DNA of 40,287 bases, taken from assembly GCA_000435615.1 (NCBI GenBank), contig FR881983.1, positions 4,655-44,941 on the forward strand. The letters are read 5' to 3'. Positions 32,679 to 39,695 of this stretch are shown here, in pieces. Both the position numbers and the translations under genes were made by a program. Within the stretch, counting starts at the first letter, position 1. Each line of letters opens with the position of its first letter. The DNA is from Firmicutes bacterium CAG:238. GTDB lineage: Bacteria; Bacillota; Clostridia; Peptostreptococcales; Anaerovoracaceae. A model generated the notes under the pieces. It searched no databases. It worked only from the letters and a program-made list of their open reading frames with translations, and had not been told where the DNA came from.

Positions 32679-33132
32679 ATTCAACCTCCTTAGCATTCAC
32701 ATTTTTAAGCACCTTCTTATACACATCCTCTACAGCCTTCTGCTTCTCCGGAATCGGAGAGACAGGACGGTATTCCGAAGTTCTTTTTATATATTTCCCG
32801 GAAGCCACAAGATCATCTCCATACTCCACAAGACGCTCGCACCCTTCGTCATTCAGAGAGCGGCAGATACCGAGCAGCCGTTCCTCCTGCTCCGTCAGCT
32901 GCATGGATGAAGAGGGTTGAGAAAGGTCAGATAAATCCTCGTTAATCATCTGGTCCATGGAAACTCCGAAAATATTCGCTATAATCTTTAATGTCGAAAC
33001 GGATGGCTCGGAAACCCCGCTTTCCCACTTTTGAATTGTGGTGAACGATTTGTATCCGAGCTTGTCGGCCAAAGCATCTTGGGAAATTCCCCGTTGTTTT
33101 CGTAAGTATCTTAAATTATTTGAAAAATTCAT
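32665..33132 (-). CDS. CI-like repressor, XRE family
   Basis: A 155-residue regulator with an N-terminal helix-turn-helix (NNLRYLRKQRGISQDALADK through about residue 60, including TTIQKWESGVSEPSVSTL). The C-terminal part (about 75-155) is helical and not a peptidase of the LexA type, so induction by RecA self-cleavage is not evident. TGGAGG lies before the ATG. It likely keeps the element silent by binding the CTTGA-N7-TCAAG sites at 33785-33873 and 34112-34128. It sits between the membrane fusion protein and DUF3800 in one operon. Confidence 0.88.
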   Translation of the reverse strand: MNFSNNLRYLRKQRGISQDALADKLGYKSFTTIQKWESGVSEPSVSTLKIIANIFGVSMDQMINEDLSDLSQPSSSMQLTEQEERLLGICRSLNDEGCERLVEYGDDLVASGKYIKRTSEYRPVSPIPEKQKAVEDVYKKVLKNVNAKEVEYDDI

Positions 33133-33149
33133 ATTAAAACCTCCACATT

Positions 33150-33710
33150 CTACATCTCACTCGAGCCTGCCGTATTCAGAAGAACGACAAATAAGGCACT
33201 CAAAAGCGACAGAACCACAATGGTCAGTAATCTTTTTGAAAGGGGAACCTTCTCAAAAGAAAGATCAATTTGCATACGAGTTGTGAGTGCAGCTACAAAA
33301 CTCAGGATAAAAAATATTACAATCCATAAAAATACCCATGTTAAAAGCAACAAGAAAATAGATTGATGACTATTCAAATCTAACATCGAAAAAGCTGAAA
33401 GAACAGCAGAACCTATGCAACGATCCATAAAGGGTTTGTTCCAATAAAATTCCTTTCTTTCAAAAGGAACAGTTATATAAATATAATCCCCTCTCTCCTC
33501 CGAAGAAATCAAAGTCGGCCTAGGAATTTCTTCACCTGCATAAGCTAACTCATAAAGCGCGTTTTCAATCTCGTCATATAGATGCCCAAATATGTAATCA
33601 TGTAATCCAGAACTAGACGAACCTACAATATTAGGGAAATCAACAACCTTGTAGATGAGAGAATTCCCCTCCACAAAAGTAACTTTCACTGGGTATGTTA
33701 ATTTAGTCAT
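33150..33710 (-). CDS. HicB-like domain fused to membrane segments
   Basis: A 186-residue protein, first in the leftward operon. Residues 1-80 read like a HicB-type antitoxin fold: YPVKVTFVEG, then LIYKVVDFPNIVGSSSSGL, a helix IENALYELAYAGEEIPRPT, and a strand YIYITVPF. Typical HicB ends here with a DNA-binding tail; this protein instead continues with two or three strongly hydrophobic segments (IFLLLLTWVFLWIVIFFILSF near 120-140 and LLTIVVLSLLSALFVVLL near 160-178). No HicA toxin is next to it. GGAGGC is upstream of the ATG. The fold assignment rests on pattern only. Confidence 0.6.
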   Translation of the reverse strand: MTKLTYPVKVTFVEGNSLIYKVVDFPNIVGSSSSGLHDYIFGHLYDEIENALYELAYAGEEIPRPTLISSEERGDYIYITVPFERKEFYWNKPFMDRCIGSAVLSAFSMLDLNSHQSIFLLLLTWVFLWIVIFFILSFVAALTTRMQIDLSFEKVPLSKRLLTIVVLSLLSALFVVLLNTAGSSEM

Positions 33711-33771
33711 TGAACAGCCTCCATGTTTATAGCTTAAGATGGGAAAAAATAAAGCCCTATCTTTAATTCAC

Positions 33772-33879
33772 ATTATAAAGAAAATTGAAAAATAATCAAG
33801 TTATTTTTATAAAAAAAAATAAAAACTTGAAAAATTATCAAGAAAACACTTGACACTTGAAAATAATTCAAGTAATATG
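33772..33879. promoter_or_regulatory. Divergent lysogeny-control region with three palindromic operators
   Basis: Operators: ATTGAAAAATAATCAAG (33785-33801), CTTGAAAAATTATCAAG (33827-33843) and CTTGAAAATAATTCAAG (33857-33873). Rightward promoter: TTGACA (33851-33856) and TAATAT (33874-33879), whose 17-base spacer is exactly the third operator. Leftward promoter on the minus strand: TTGATT (33795-33800) and TATAAT (33772-33777), spacer 17, overlapped by the first operator. Bound repressor would block both directions. Confidence 0.85.
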
Positions 33880-33905
33880 ATTGTGAAAGGAGGGAGAAAG
33901 GAAAG

Positions 33906-34094
33906 ATGCAATATACATTAAAGGAGTTAAGAGCGAGGAAAAACTGGACGCAACAAGAAGCGGCCGAAAGGCTTGGCATTTCAATGCAAACATATAACTC
34001 ATGGGAATCGGACTTCGGAAAAGTAAAGATAAGGGCTGCGGCAAAAGTGGCATCACTGTACGGGGTGAAGCTAGACCAGATTGCGTTCGGATAA
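33906..34094 (+). CDS. Cro-like regulator, XRE family
   Basis: A 62-residue, single helix-turn-helix protein: KELRARKNWTQQEAAERLGI, then SMQTYNSWESDFGKVKI and a closing VASLYGVKLDQIAFG. AAGGAGGGAG lies before the ATG. It is the first rightward gene, facing the repressor across the operator region, as Cro proteins do. It could bind the same palindromes and favour the lytic or transfer state. Confidence 0.9.
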   Translation: MQYTLKELRARKNWTQQEAAERLGISMQTYNSWESDFGKVKIRAAAKVASLYGVKLDQIAFG

Positions 34095-34111
34095 TTTTTT
34101 TTACACCGAAA

Positions 34112-34128
34112 CTTGAAAATAATTCAAG
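34112..34128 (+). promoter_or_regulatory. Fourth operator, downstream of cro
   Basis: CTTGAAAATAATTCAAG, identical in all 17 bases to the operator at 33857-33873. It has no good -35/-10 pair around it, so it may serve as a roadblock, a loop anchor, or control a weak promoter of the following gene. Confidence 0.8.
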
Positions 34129-34191
34129 CTAAACAATTTTGAATGCGAAAAATACTTTGGAGAGGAACGAAGGGAGGAGAGAAGAGATAAG

Positions 34192-34419
34192 ATGGAATGT
34201 CCATATTGCGGAAGCGACACGGTAAAAGTAAAAGACAACTTCTGCGGTCATTGCGGAAAGAAACTGAAGACGGTTTGTAATTGCTGGATAAAAAAAGGCA
34301 GCTACAACTGCGGTGAAGATAGCTGCCCGGGCTATGAATTGCTTGTTAAGGAAGTAAAGAACGCTTTGCAAGCTCGCAGCCAAAGTCAATCACAAACTGA
34401 CGCAATGCATCGCAAGTGA
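34192..34419 (+). CDS. Small zinc-ribbon protein
   Basis: 75 residues with two zinc-ribbon-like pairs, CPYCGS at 3-8 and CGHCGKK at 18-24, and further cysteines (CNC, NCGEDSCPG) in the middle, followed by a helical tail. GGGAGGAG lies well upstream of the ATG. Function unknown; small zinc ribbons are common in phage early regions. The last 74 bases overlap the convergent DUF2321 gene, in a different reading. Confidence 0.6.
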   Translation: MECPYCGSDTVKVKDNFCGHCGKKLKTVCNCWIKKGSYNCGEDSCPGYELLVKEVKNALQARSQSQSQTDAMHRK

Positions 34420-34813
34420 ATTTTTCAGCGCACTGAAGGACTTTTTTAAGTCTGACAATAGCCAAATTTGTGCCAGGCGTTTCGACAAGGATGTCCGAAA
34501 GAGACCCGGATGTGTTAGCTTTCAATTCATCACTTAGTTCAGGCGCTTCCTCGATAATAGCTTTAGCACTTTGGAGTGCAGCGGATGTCCAAGGATAAGG
34601 AGTGCCACAGAAGCTGCAATACGCATCAACCGTGGTATCGCACCGGGAGCCCTCTATCGCTCCATAAATTTCGGAACCGCAGGCTGGGCATTTTGTTATA
34701 GTTGGAGCGCCACATTTGGGACAGAAATTCCTGCGTTCATATTCGAGAACATCAAAACAATCTGTAATTAAATGACCGGAAGTGCAAACTTGAGCAATGT
34801 GATATGGATACAT
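34346..34813 (-). CDS. DUF2321 zinc-ribbon protein, likely moron cargo
   Basis: A 155-residue protein of the DUF2321 family, role unknown. It starts YPYHIAQVCTSGHLITD and has two zinc-binding pairs (FCPKCGAP with TKCPACGS at about 30-46, and AYCSFCGTPYPW near 64); the rest is helical. The ATG at 34813 has AGGAGG 8 bases upstream, so a longer frame to 34927 is not used. It is read against the neighbouring early genes from its own promoter, which is the mark of a cargo gene expressed in the lysogen. Confidence 0.78.
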   Translation of the reverse strand: MYPYHIAQVCTSGHLITDCFDVLEYERRNFCPKCGAPTITKCPACGSEIYGAIEGSRCDTTVDAYCSFCGTPYPWTSAALQSAKAIIEEAPELSDELKANTSGSLSDILVETPGTNLAIVRLKKVLQCAEKFTCDALRQFVIDFGCELAKRSLLP

Positions 34814-34864
34814 AGCAGATCCTCCTTTCTGCAATACTCGACCGCGGCAACGGTCTGTAAGTAA

Positions 34865-34893
34865 ATTATAACCCAAAAGGGAGAAACCTACAA
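34865..34893 (-). promoter_or_regulatory. Promoter of the DUF2321 gene
   Basis: On the minus strand TTGTAG (34888-34893) and perfect TATAAT (34865-34870) are 17 bases apart. A small inverted repeat GACCG/CGGTC (34840-34855) lies in the leader. Confidence 0.7.
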
Positions 34894-34941
34894 GGCATAG
34901 GACAATTCCGTCACTGCATAGATTCAAGACAGGAGGCTGAA

Positions 34942-35085
34942 ATGAACATAAAAATATATATCAACGAGACGCCTGTCGAGAATTTTACGCAGGCGGAGCT
35001 GGACGAAATAAAGAAGAAACTAACGGAGACCGCCATGGCTGCGGCGGGGTTGAAACGAAAAGAGGACAAATGCTGTACTACATGA
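34942..35085 (+). CDS. Small early protein
   Basis: 47 residues starting MNIKIYINETPVENFTQAEL and continuing with a lysine-rich helix; it ends CCTT. CAGGAGGC lies 5 bases before the ATG. It overlaps the next gene by 16 bases. No function recognised. Confidence 0.7.
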   Translation: MNIKIYINETPVENFTQAELDEIKKKLTETAMAAAGLKRKEDKCCTT

Positions 35086-35573
35086 AGCTGGGAGAAGAGG
35101 AAGAGCGAGAGCTTGAACGCAGGCAGGCGAAGAAAATCGAAGCCGCACTCACCGGAAAGAAAACACCGCCCGAAGCGGCGGTAATCAAGAAGCTAAAGGA
35201 GAAAGCAATGGGCTATTACGATACCTGCGCGTTTCCAAAACCGCAGAGCAAGAAGAAAAAGAAAAAATGCAACGGCTATAAGGACAAAGCCGATCGCATC
35301 TGCACCTATACCGGGCGGCCATTTGCGGAGCGGCACGAGATCTTTTGCGGAAGGAATCGGCAGATAAGTATCGACTATGGCTTTCAAATTGACGTATGCC
35401 ATGAGATTCATGAAGAACTGCAGGCGAACATCACCGAGTGGGCGCAGGCTGAAAACCTCAGGCTTCGGCAGAAATGCCAAACAGAATACGAGGACAAGCT
35501 TACCTGCGCAGGTACCACACCGGAGAAAGCACGGGAAATGTGGCTGAAGTTAATAGGAAGGAGTTACTTATGA
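35070..35573 (+). CDS. HNH-like phage protein
   Basis: 167 residues. A charged, lysine-rich first half is followed by a compact domain: ICTYTGRPFAERHEIFCGRN, then SIDYGFQIDVCHEIHEEL, and a close of REMWLKLIGRSYL. The pattern C-x-x-x-G-R-x5-H-E-I-F, then C-x3-H, then F/L-I-G-R-x-Y-L matches small HNH-like proteins of Firmicute phages. The second cysteine of the first knuckle is not at its usual place, so nuclease activity is doubtful. AGAGGA is before the ATG. Its stop overlaps the next start as ATGA. Confidence 0.6.
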   Translation: MLYYMKLGEEEERELERRQAKKIEAALTGKKTPPEAAVIKKLKEKAMGYYDTCAFPKPQSKKKKKKCNGYKDKADRICTYTGRPFAERHEIFCGRNRQISIDYGFQIDVCHEIHEELQANITEWAQAENLRLRQKCQTEYEDKLTCAGTTPEKAREMWLKLIGRSYL

Positions 35574-35812
35574 GAAAAGACGAAATAGTAATGCTGAACG
35601 AAAAGGCTGCATTCATCGCGCAGTTAGAATCAGCACTGCTGTCAGATACGGAGCGTAGCGGACTGGATAGCATCTGCTATGAATACGATCTGACAACGAA
35701 CGACGAGGTTATAATTGTAATCTTCAAGGGAGGCGGCATCAAGAAGATACTGGCCACCGCAAACAGTAACGGTGCGAATGCGAAAGCGATCATAAACGCT
35801 ATTTACGATTAA
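35570..35812 (+). CDS. Hypothetical early protein
   Basis: 80 residues, starting MRKDEIVMLNEKAAFIAQLE with a helical N terminus and a strand-rich middle (EVIIVIFKGGGIKKIL), ending in a small helix. AGGAAGGAG lies 7 bases before the ATG. Its compact alpha/beta size suggests a phage accessory protein; no family recognised. Confidence 0.7.
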   Translation: MRKDEIVMLNEKAAFIAQLESALLSDTERSGLDSICYEYDLTTNDEVIIVIFKGGGIKKILATANSNGANAKAIINAIYD

Positions 35813-35822
35813 GGAGGAAAAC

Positions 35823-35969
35823 ATGAAAGAATACGAAGGAGTATGCAGTTACTGCGGAAACATCCAGCCTGTCCTGGCGATGGACCAGGAGGACGCGGAC
35901 TTAATCATCACAAGACGATGCGACTGCGGAGCTGCCGAGCGTGAAATGCAAAAAAAATGTGATGATTGA
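35823..35969 (+). CDS. Small zinc-finger-like protein
   Basis: 48 residues with CSYCG at 8-12 and CDCG at 33-36, a likely single zinc site. AAGGAGG is 5 bases before the ATG. It overlaps the next gene. No function recognised. Confidence 0.72.
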   Translation: MKEYEGVCSYCGNIQPVLAMDQEDADLIITRRCDCGAAEREMQKKCDD

Positions 35970-36186
35970 AAATCTCAGAGCCATCTGCAACGGAGGCGAC
36001 TCAGGAATGCCGCAGATGGGCGAAGAACTGACCGAGAAAGTGATATCGATGGCAATGTTAGTCTTCGACGGAACTGCGGCGAGTATCACGGTAGAAATCG
36101 GAAAGTCGAAAGTAAAGATTGCCAGAAGCGGCGAGAAGATCAAAACATCCCGCGTTTCGAGCCGCAAGCTCGAGACGACGGCATGA
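35941..36186 (+). CDS. Hypothetical early protein
   Basis: 81 residues if read from GTG 35941, which has CGGAG 9 bases upstream; ATG 35962 (74 residues) is possible but has no ribosome binding site. A helix (MGEELTEKVISMAMLVF) is followed by strands SITVEIGKSKVKIAR. No family recognised. The stop overlaps the next start as ATGA. Confidence 0.65.
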   Translation: MKCKKNVMIENLRAICNGGDSGMPQMGEELTEKVISMAMLVFDGTAASITVEIGKSKVKIARSGEKIKTSRVSSRKLETTA

Positions 36187-36557
36187 CGTGCGTATCTTGC
36201 GGGCGTACCTACCACGAAGGGCGGATGTGCCCGAAAAGAGAAGACAGAATCGTCTGTATAGACTGCTGCAGGATGTGTGAGGACTACCGGGAAAAGCAGA
36301 ACTATACGGTCTGCGAAAACCCGTGTCGCTATCACATCAACCATCCGCCGCCAAAGCGGGTGGTATTCTCGAAGTCAATGCAGATGTACGAACTGCAGAA
36401 AGAGATTGAAATTCAGAAAAAGAAAGCTGGCTACTACTACGAGCGAAGTCGCCCGAAATTTGCAAAAGAAGCCGAGACGGAAGTTGTGAAGTTAAGATAC
36501 CGCCTCGGGAAATTACAGGAGGAAAAAGAACAATGGGAAAAAGAACAGGAATCGTAG
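36183..36557 (+). CDS. Cys-rich protein with coiled-coil tail
   Basis: 124 residues. Cysteines in CVSCGRTY, then MCPKRED, CIDCCRMC and CENPCRYH make a likely two-zinc N-terminal domain (1-55). The C-terminal half is a charged coiled coil (LQKEIEIQKKKAG to QEEKEQWEKEQES). It overlaps the hydrolase gene by 25 bases. Function unknown; it may bind nucleic acid or protein. Confidence 0.7.
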   Translation: MTCVSCGRTYHEGRMCPKREDRIVCIDCCRMCEDYREKQNYTVCENPCRYHINHPPPKRVVFSKSMQMYELQKEIEIQKKKAGYYYERSRPKFAKEAETEVVKLRYRLGKLQEEKEQWEKEQES

Positions 36558-37084
36558 CACTCGCCGGCGCGGTGCTGCTCCTGGCGATGTTTCTGATACT
36601 GGGGGCAATCGCTGGAGATGCCGCAACCGAAAAAACGCCGGATGCAGAACCGGAAACAGAACCGGCTTGTATAATCTATGAGCCGGAGGAATTAGAGCCG
36701 GGTGAGTACATCATCCAAGGACCCGTGTACATAATCACAGACGACGAACGGGAACTGATCGAAAAAGTGGTCGCTGCCGAAGCGCGCGGCGAGTCCATCG
36801 AGTGCATGATGGCGGTTGCGCAGGTGATCCGCGACCGCTGCATCACCCGTGAGCAGTCCGTAACAGAAGTCTTAACTGCACCGAATCAGTTCAGCGCACC
36901 GTACGATGGTAAGGTGGCAGATCGAATCAAGGATGCGGTAGCGTTCACTTTCAATGAAGGCCATAGTACCTTCGAGTATCCGGCGACACACTTTTATGCG
37001 TCACACCTGATCGAGGCACCGGACTGGACGGAAAGCATGGAATACCTCGGCGAAATCGACGGCGTGTCATTTTACAGACAATAA
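36533..37084 (+). CDS. SleB-like cell wall hydrolase
   Basis: 183 residues. A signal-anchor (GIVALAGAVLLLAMFLILGA) is followed by an acidic, proline-rich linker (about 30-60) and a Hydrolase_2/SleB-type domain: VVAAEARGESIECMMAVAQV with the catalytic-type Glu, then VIRDRC, NQFSAPYDGKV and PATHFYAS. Such domains cleave peptidoglycan, often in spore germination; here the small form sits in the early region of a mobile element. It may act in entry, release or conjugation. AGGAGGAAAAAG lies before the ATG. Confidence 0.82.
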   Translation: MGKRTGIVALAGAVLLLAMFLILGAIAGDAATEKTPDAEPETEPACIIYEPEELEPGEYIIQGPVYIITDDERELIEKVVAAEARGESIECMMAVAQVIRDRCITREQSVTEVLTAPNQFSAPYDGKVADRIKDAVAFTFNEGHSTFEYPATHFYASHLIEAPDWTESMEYLGEIDGVSFYRQ

Positions 37085-37152
37085 AAAAGGACTGCCGTAG
37101 CAGCCCGGATAAGAACCTATAACAAGTATATCACAAAAAGAGGATAAGAACA

Positions 37153-37488
37153 ATGAATTTATTCAAAAGAATCGACGGGCTGATTAAAATTGCCCGCAAA
37201 CGCCAAGAAAACGAAAATGAGCAGGACAAGCTTATCGGAAGACAGGTCGAGCGAAACTTAAAGATGGTCAAGAAAATCATCGGAGAAGAGATCACTTTCT
37301 GCGCAAACTGCAAGTACCGCATGGAATTCGATGAGGCAATGGAAGAAAACCTCGTATCGCCGGCGGAAGCGAGCGAAATGTTTGCAGAAGGGGCGGACTG
37401 CGTCTGCGGCTTGCTGGTAATCGGAATGGCAAAATCCGGATACTGCAGTTTCGGAGAAAAGATAAAACCGGAGGGAAGTCAGTTATAA
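37153..37488 (+). CDS. Hypothetical protein with C-x2-C and C-x-C motifs
   Basis: 111 residues. A basic helical N terminus (NLFKRIDGLIKIARKRQ) is followed by FCANCKYR near 49, DCVCG near 83 and a last cysteine in YCSFG, so one zinc or Fe-S site is likely. AGAGGATAAG lies before the ATG. No family recognised. Confidence 0.65.
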   Translation: MNLFKRIDGLIKIARKRQENENEQDKLIGRQVERNLKMVKKIIGEEITFCANCKYRMEFDEAMEENLVSPAEASEMFAEGADCVCGLLVIGMAKSGYCSFGEKIKPEGSQL

Positions 37489-37561
37489 CTCATTTGAATG
37501 ACCTCACCACATAATCACACCAACCCGGGAGTCTCGCAAAACCTCCCAAGACCCTCCGTTT

Positions 37562-37627
37562 TATAATATCGGGCGGCACGGGCACAACCAAAAAATAGGG
37601 AAAGGAAAAAACCTATGGACGCCGCCC
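37562..37627 (+). promoter_or_regulatory. Possible promoter and structured leader of the ParB-like gene
   Basis: TATAAT (37562-37567) with no clear -35 is followed by GGGCGGC (37571-37577), which pairs with GCCGCCC (37621-37627) around an inner ATAGG/CCTAT hairpin (37596-37616). The fold would sit at the RNA start and just before the ribosome binding site AAAGGATAAG. An oriT-like or operator role is an alternative. Confidence 0.45.
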
Positions 37628-37654
37628 TGAAAATTTAAAGAAAGGATAAGAACC

Positions 37655-38938
37655 ATGAACTTACAAAACATCCCGGTGGAAAAGTTAGCCCACCACCCCA
37701 AAAACCCACGAAAAGACATCGGAGACATCACAGAACTATCCGATTCCATCAAAGCAAAAGGCATCCTGCAGAACCTAACTGTCGTTCCCGCAGGCGACGA
37801 GTATTATGTCGTAATCGGAAACCGCCGCATGGAAGCAGCCAAAGCCGCAGGCCTTAAAACGCTTCCGTGCGTGATTGCCGAAATGGACGAAAAAGAGCAG
37901 ATGGAAACCATGCTTCTTGAGAACATCCAGCGTGTAGACCTTACCGTCAAAGAACAGGCAGACGGCTTTCAGCTGATGATGGACCTCGGTCTGACGGTTG
38001 AAGAACTTTCGGAAAAGACAGGCTTCGCAAAGTCCACCATCTATCACAGATTAAATGTCGCAAAGCTCGACGGCGATGTACTGGAGCGAAAACAGGTGAG
38101 CATGAAGCAGCTCATCGAGCTCGAAAAAATAAAATCCATCGAAAAAAGAAACGAAATCCTGACAAACTACGGAGACAGCCCGAGCTTTTCTTATCAAGTG
38201 CGGTACGCAGCCGAAGAGGAAAAAGCCGAGGAAGCAAAAGAAAAAATCATCGAACTTGTAGAAGCTGCCGGCATCCCAAAGAGCAAGAAGTATAAATACG
38301 GCTGGGAGTTCGGATTCGAGACACTGCAAAAAATCTGTTACAGAGGTGAAACGGCAGAAATTCCGGAGCAAATTGAAAGCGGCGAGTTCTACATAACAGG
38401 CAGCTCAAGCGTCATAATCGGAAAAGAAATAGACGAGGAGAGGGAGAAAACCCCGGAAGAAATCAAAGAAAAAAAAGCCAGGGAAGAGCGAAGGAAAAAG
38501 GCAAAACAAGCGGAAGAACTGGAAAAAAGCATTAGAAGAAAAGCGGTCAAGATAGTAACCGAGTTTATACTGTCCCCGAAAGAACTTTCGCTTTCCGAAG
38601 AAGAAAGAAAAACACTCGTTATCTACTCTTGCGGCCAGTCAGATGAAATTTCGGAGGCGGTCCCGGATACACTTAGGCTCAGCGAGATGTCGGCGGAGGG
38701 AATTGACGAAAGCGACACGATAGACTCCGTGCTCAAAAAGAACCCGGACACGATCCTGCTCATAGCCTGCTCCGGGATACCTCTTGTATTCAGAGACTTT
38801 TTCGGAGAACGCACCGAAAATGCAGAAAATTTCGAGCAGATCGTGGAAATCCTGAAAAAATACGGTCTGAGACTCACACCGGAAGAGCAGGCACTGGTAG
38901 ACGGAACAAGCGAGCTGTACGAGGAGGCAGAAGAATGA
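37655..38938 (+). CDS. ParB/RepB/Spo0J-like DNA-binding protein
   Basis: 427 residues. The N-terminal ParB domain (about 1-100) has LAHHPKNPRKDIGDITELSD, IGNRRMEAAKAAGL (the CTP-binding GxxRR) and ETMLLENIQRVDLT, followed by a KorB-like helix-turn-helix (LTVEELSEKTGFAKSTIYHR, about 110-135). The second half is long, charged and unlike chromosomal Spo0J; it has a coiled coil near 265-295. No ParA partner is in view. Plausible roles are partition, regulation or nucleoid binding for the element. AAAGGATAAG precedes the ATG. Confidence 0.85.
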   Translation: MNLQNIPVEKLAHHPKNPRKDIGDITELSDSIKAKGILQNLTVVPAGDEYYVVIGNRRMEAAKAAGLKTLPCVIAEMDEKEQMETMLLENIQRVDLTVKEQADGFQLMMDLGLTVEELSEKTGFAKSTIYHRLNVAKLDGDVLERKQVSMKQLIELEKIKSIEKRNEILTNYGDSPSFSYQVRYAAEEEKAEEAKEKIIELVEAAGIPKSKKYKYGWEFGFETLQKICYRGETAEIPEQIESGEFYITGSSSVIIGKEIDEEREKTPEEIKEKKAREERRKKAKQAEELEKSIRRKAVKIVTEFILSPKELSLSEEERKTLVIYSCGQSDEISEAVPDTLRLSEMSAEGIDESDTIDSVLKKNPDTILLIACSGIPLVFRDFFGERTENAENFEQIVEILKKYGLRLTPEEQALVDGTSELYEEAEE

Positions 38939-39153
38939 AAGATTTTGACTTAAAAGAAGGCGACATCATCTACGGCCCTGACCGCCAGCTGGACGGCGAC
39001 AAACGAAAAATTCACAAATATAAAATCACAAAAGTATACCCACACATATTCGAAGCGGTCCGCCTGGACAAAGGCTGGGAAAGAAGTTTCACGAAAGCCG
39101 ATTACATAACCGGCGAAGTCAGAAAGGCAGAGGAAGAAAAATGGCAAAAGTAG
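38935..39153 (+). CDS. Hypothetical small early protein
   Basis: 72 residues starting MKDFDLKEGDIIYGPDRQ, mostly beta strands with aromatic and basic residues (YKITKVYPHIFEAVR). The start overlaps the ParB-like stop as ATGA, and the end overlaps the next gene by 13 bases. No family recognised. Confidence 0.7.
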   Translation: MKDFDLKEGDIIYGPDRQLDGDKRKIHKYKITKVYPHIFEAVRLDKGWERSFTKADYITGEVRKAEEEKWQK

Positions 39154-39695
39154 AAATCAAAATGGGCGCAGAAGAACTCATGCGCCGAAGAGAAAACGGC
39201 GAAAGCATTCAGTCGCTTGCGGATAAAAAAGGAGTTTGCTTCACAACGATGCAACGAACGCTGAAAGCACTCGAAACAAAAAAAGAAGAACTGCAGCTAA
39301 TGGACACTGTCGGAGACGGCGCAGGGACTTTCTACACCGTGATTGACATAAGCGGCGACGAGATCACTCTGAAAAGCCGCGAAAACCTGAAAAACGAGAA
39401 AATAAGCAAAAAAGAATTCATGGAAGGGAAGACCAAGTTCCACAAGTTAGCTGTCGCCCCGGTGAAAGTCTATAACCTAAAAGACCAAGAACCGGAAGCA
39501 GCACCAAAAAAGGCAAAACCGGAAACGCCAAAGGAGCAGAGGACAGACTGCGAAATCCGCGGCTATCTTCTGCGGATAGATAGGATCTTGTCTGCCGCAA
39601 AAGGCATCAACAAAGACGCAAGCGAATACCTGTACGACTTGGTCCAGCAGATACTGCTCAACGGATTTGATAGTGAATTTGGAGAAAAGAAATGA
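39141..39695 (+). CDS. Hypothetical early protein with possible HTH
   Basis: 184 residues. The first 45 residues (LMRRRENGESIQSLADKKGVCFTTMQRTLKAL) resemble a resolvase-type helix-turn-helix. A strand-rich middle (TFYTVIDISGDEITLKSRE) follows, then a proline/lysine-rich linker and a helical C terminus. It could be a phage regulator; the reading is tentative. GAGGAAGAAA precedes the ATG. Confidence 0.65.
   Translation: MAKVEIKMGAEELMRRRENGESIQSLADKKGVCFTTMQRTLKALETKKEELQLMDTVGDGAGTFYTVIDISGDEITLKSRENLKNEKISKKEFMEGKTKFHKLAVAPVKVYNLKDQEPEAAPKKAKPETPKEQRTDCEIRGYLLRIDRILSAAKGINKDASEYLYDLVQQILLNGFDSEFGEKK

Noticed and set aside
33132..33150. HicA-HicB toxin-antitoxin pair
   Set aside because: Only a HicB-like fold is suggested; no short HicA-type double-stranded RNA-binding toxin is encoded next to it.
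34813..34927. Longer N terminus of the DUF2321 protein
   Set aside because: The frame stays open, but the ribosome binding site and family similarity begin at 34813, and the promoter lies inside the added part.
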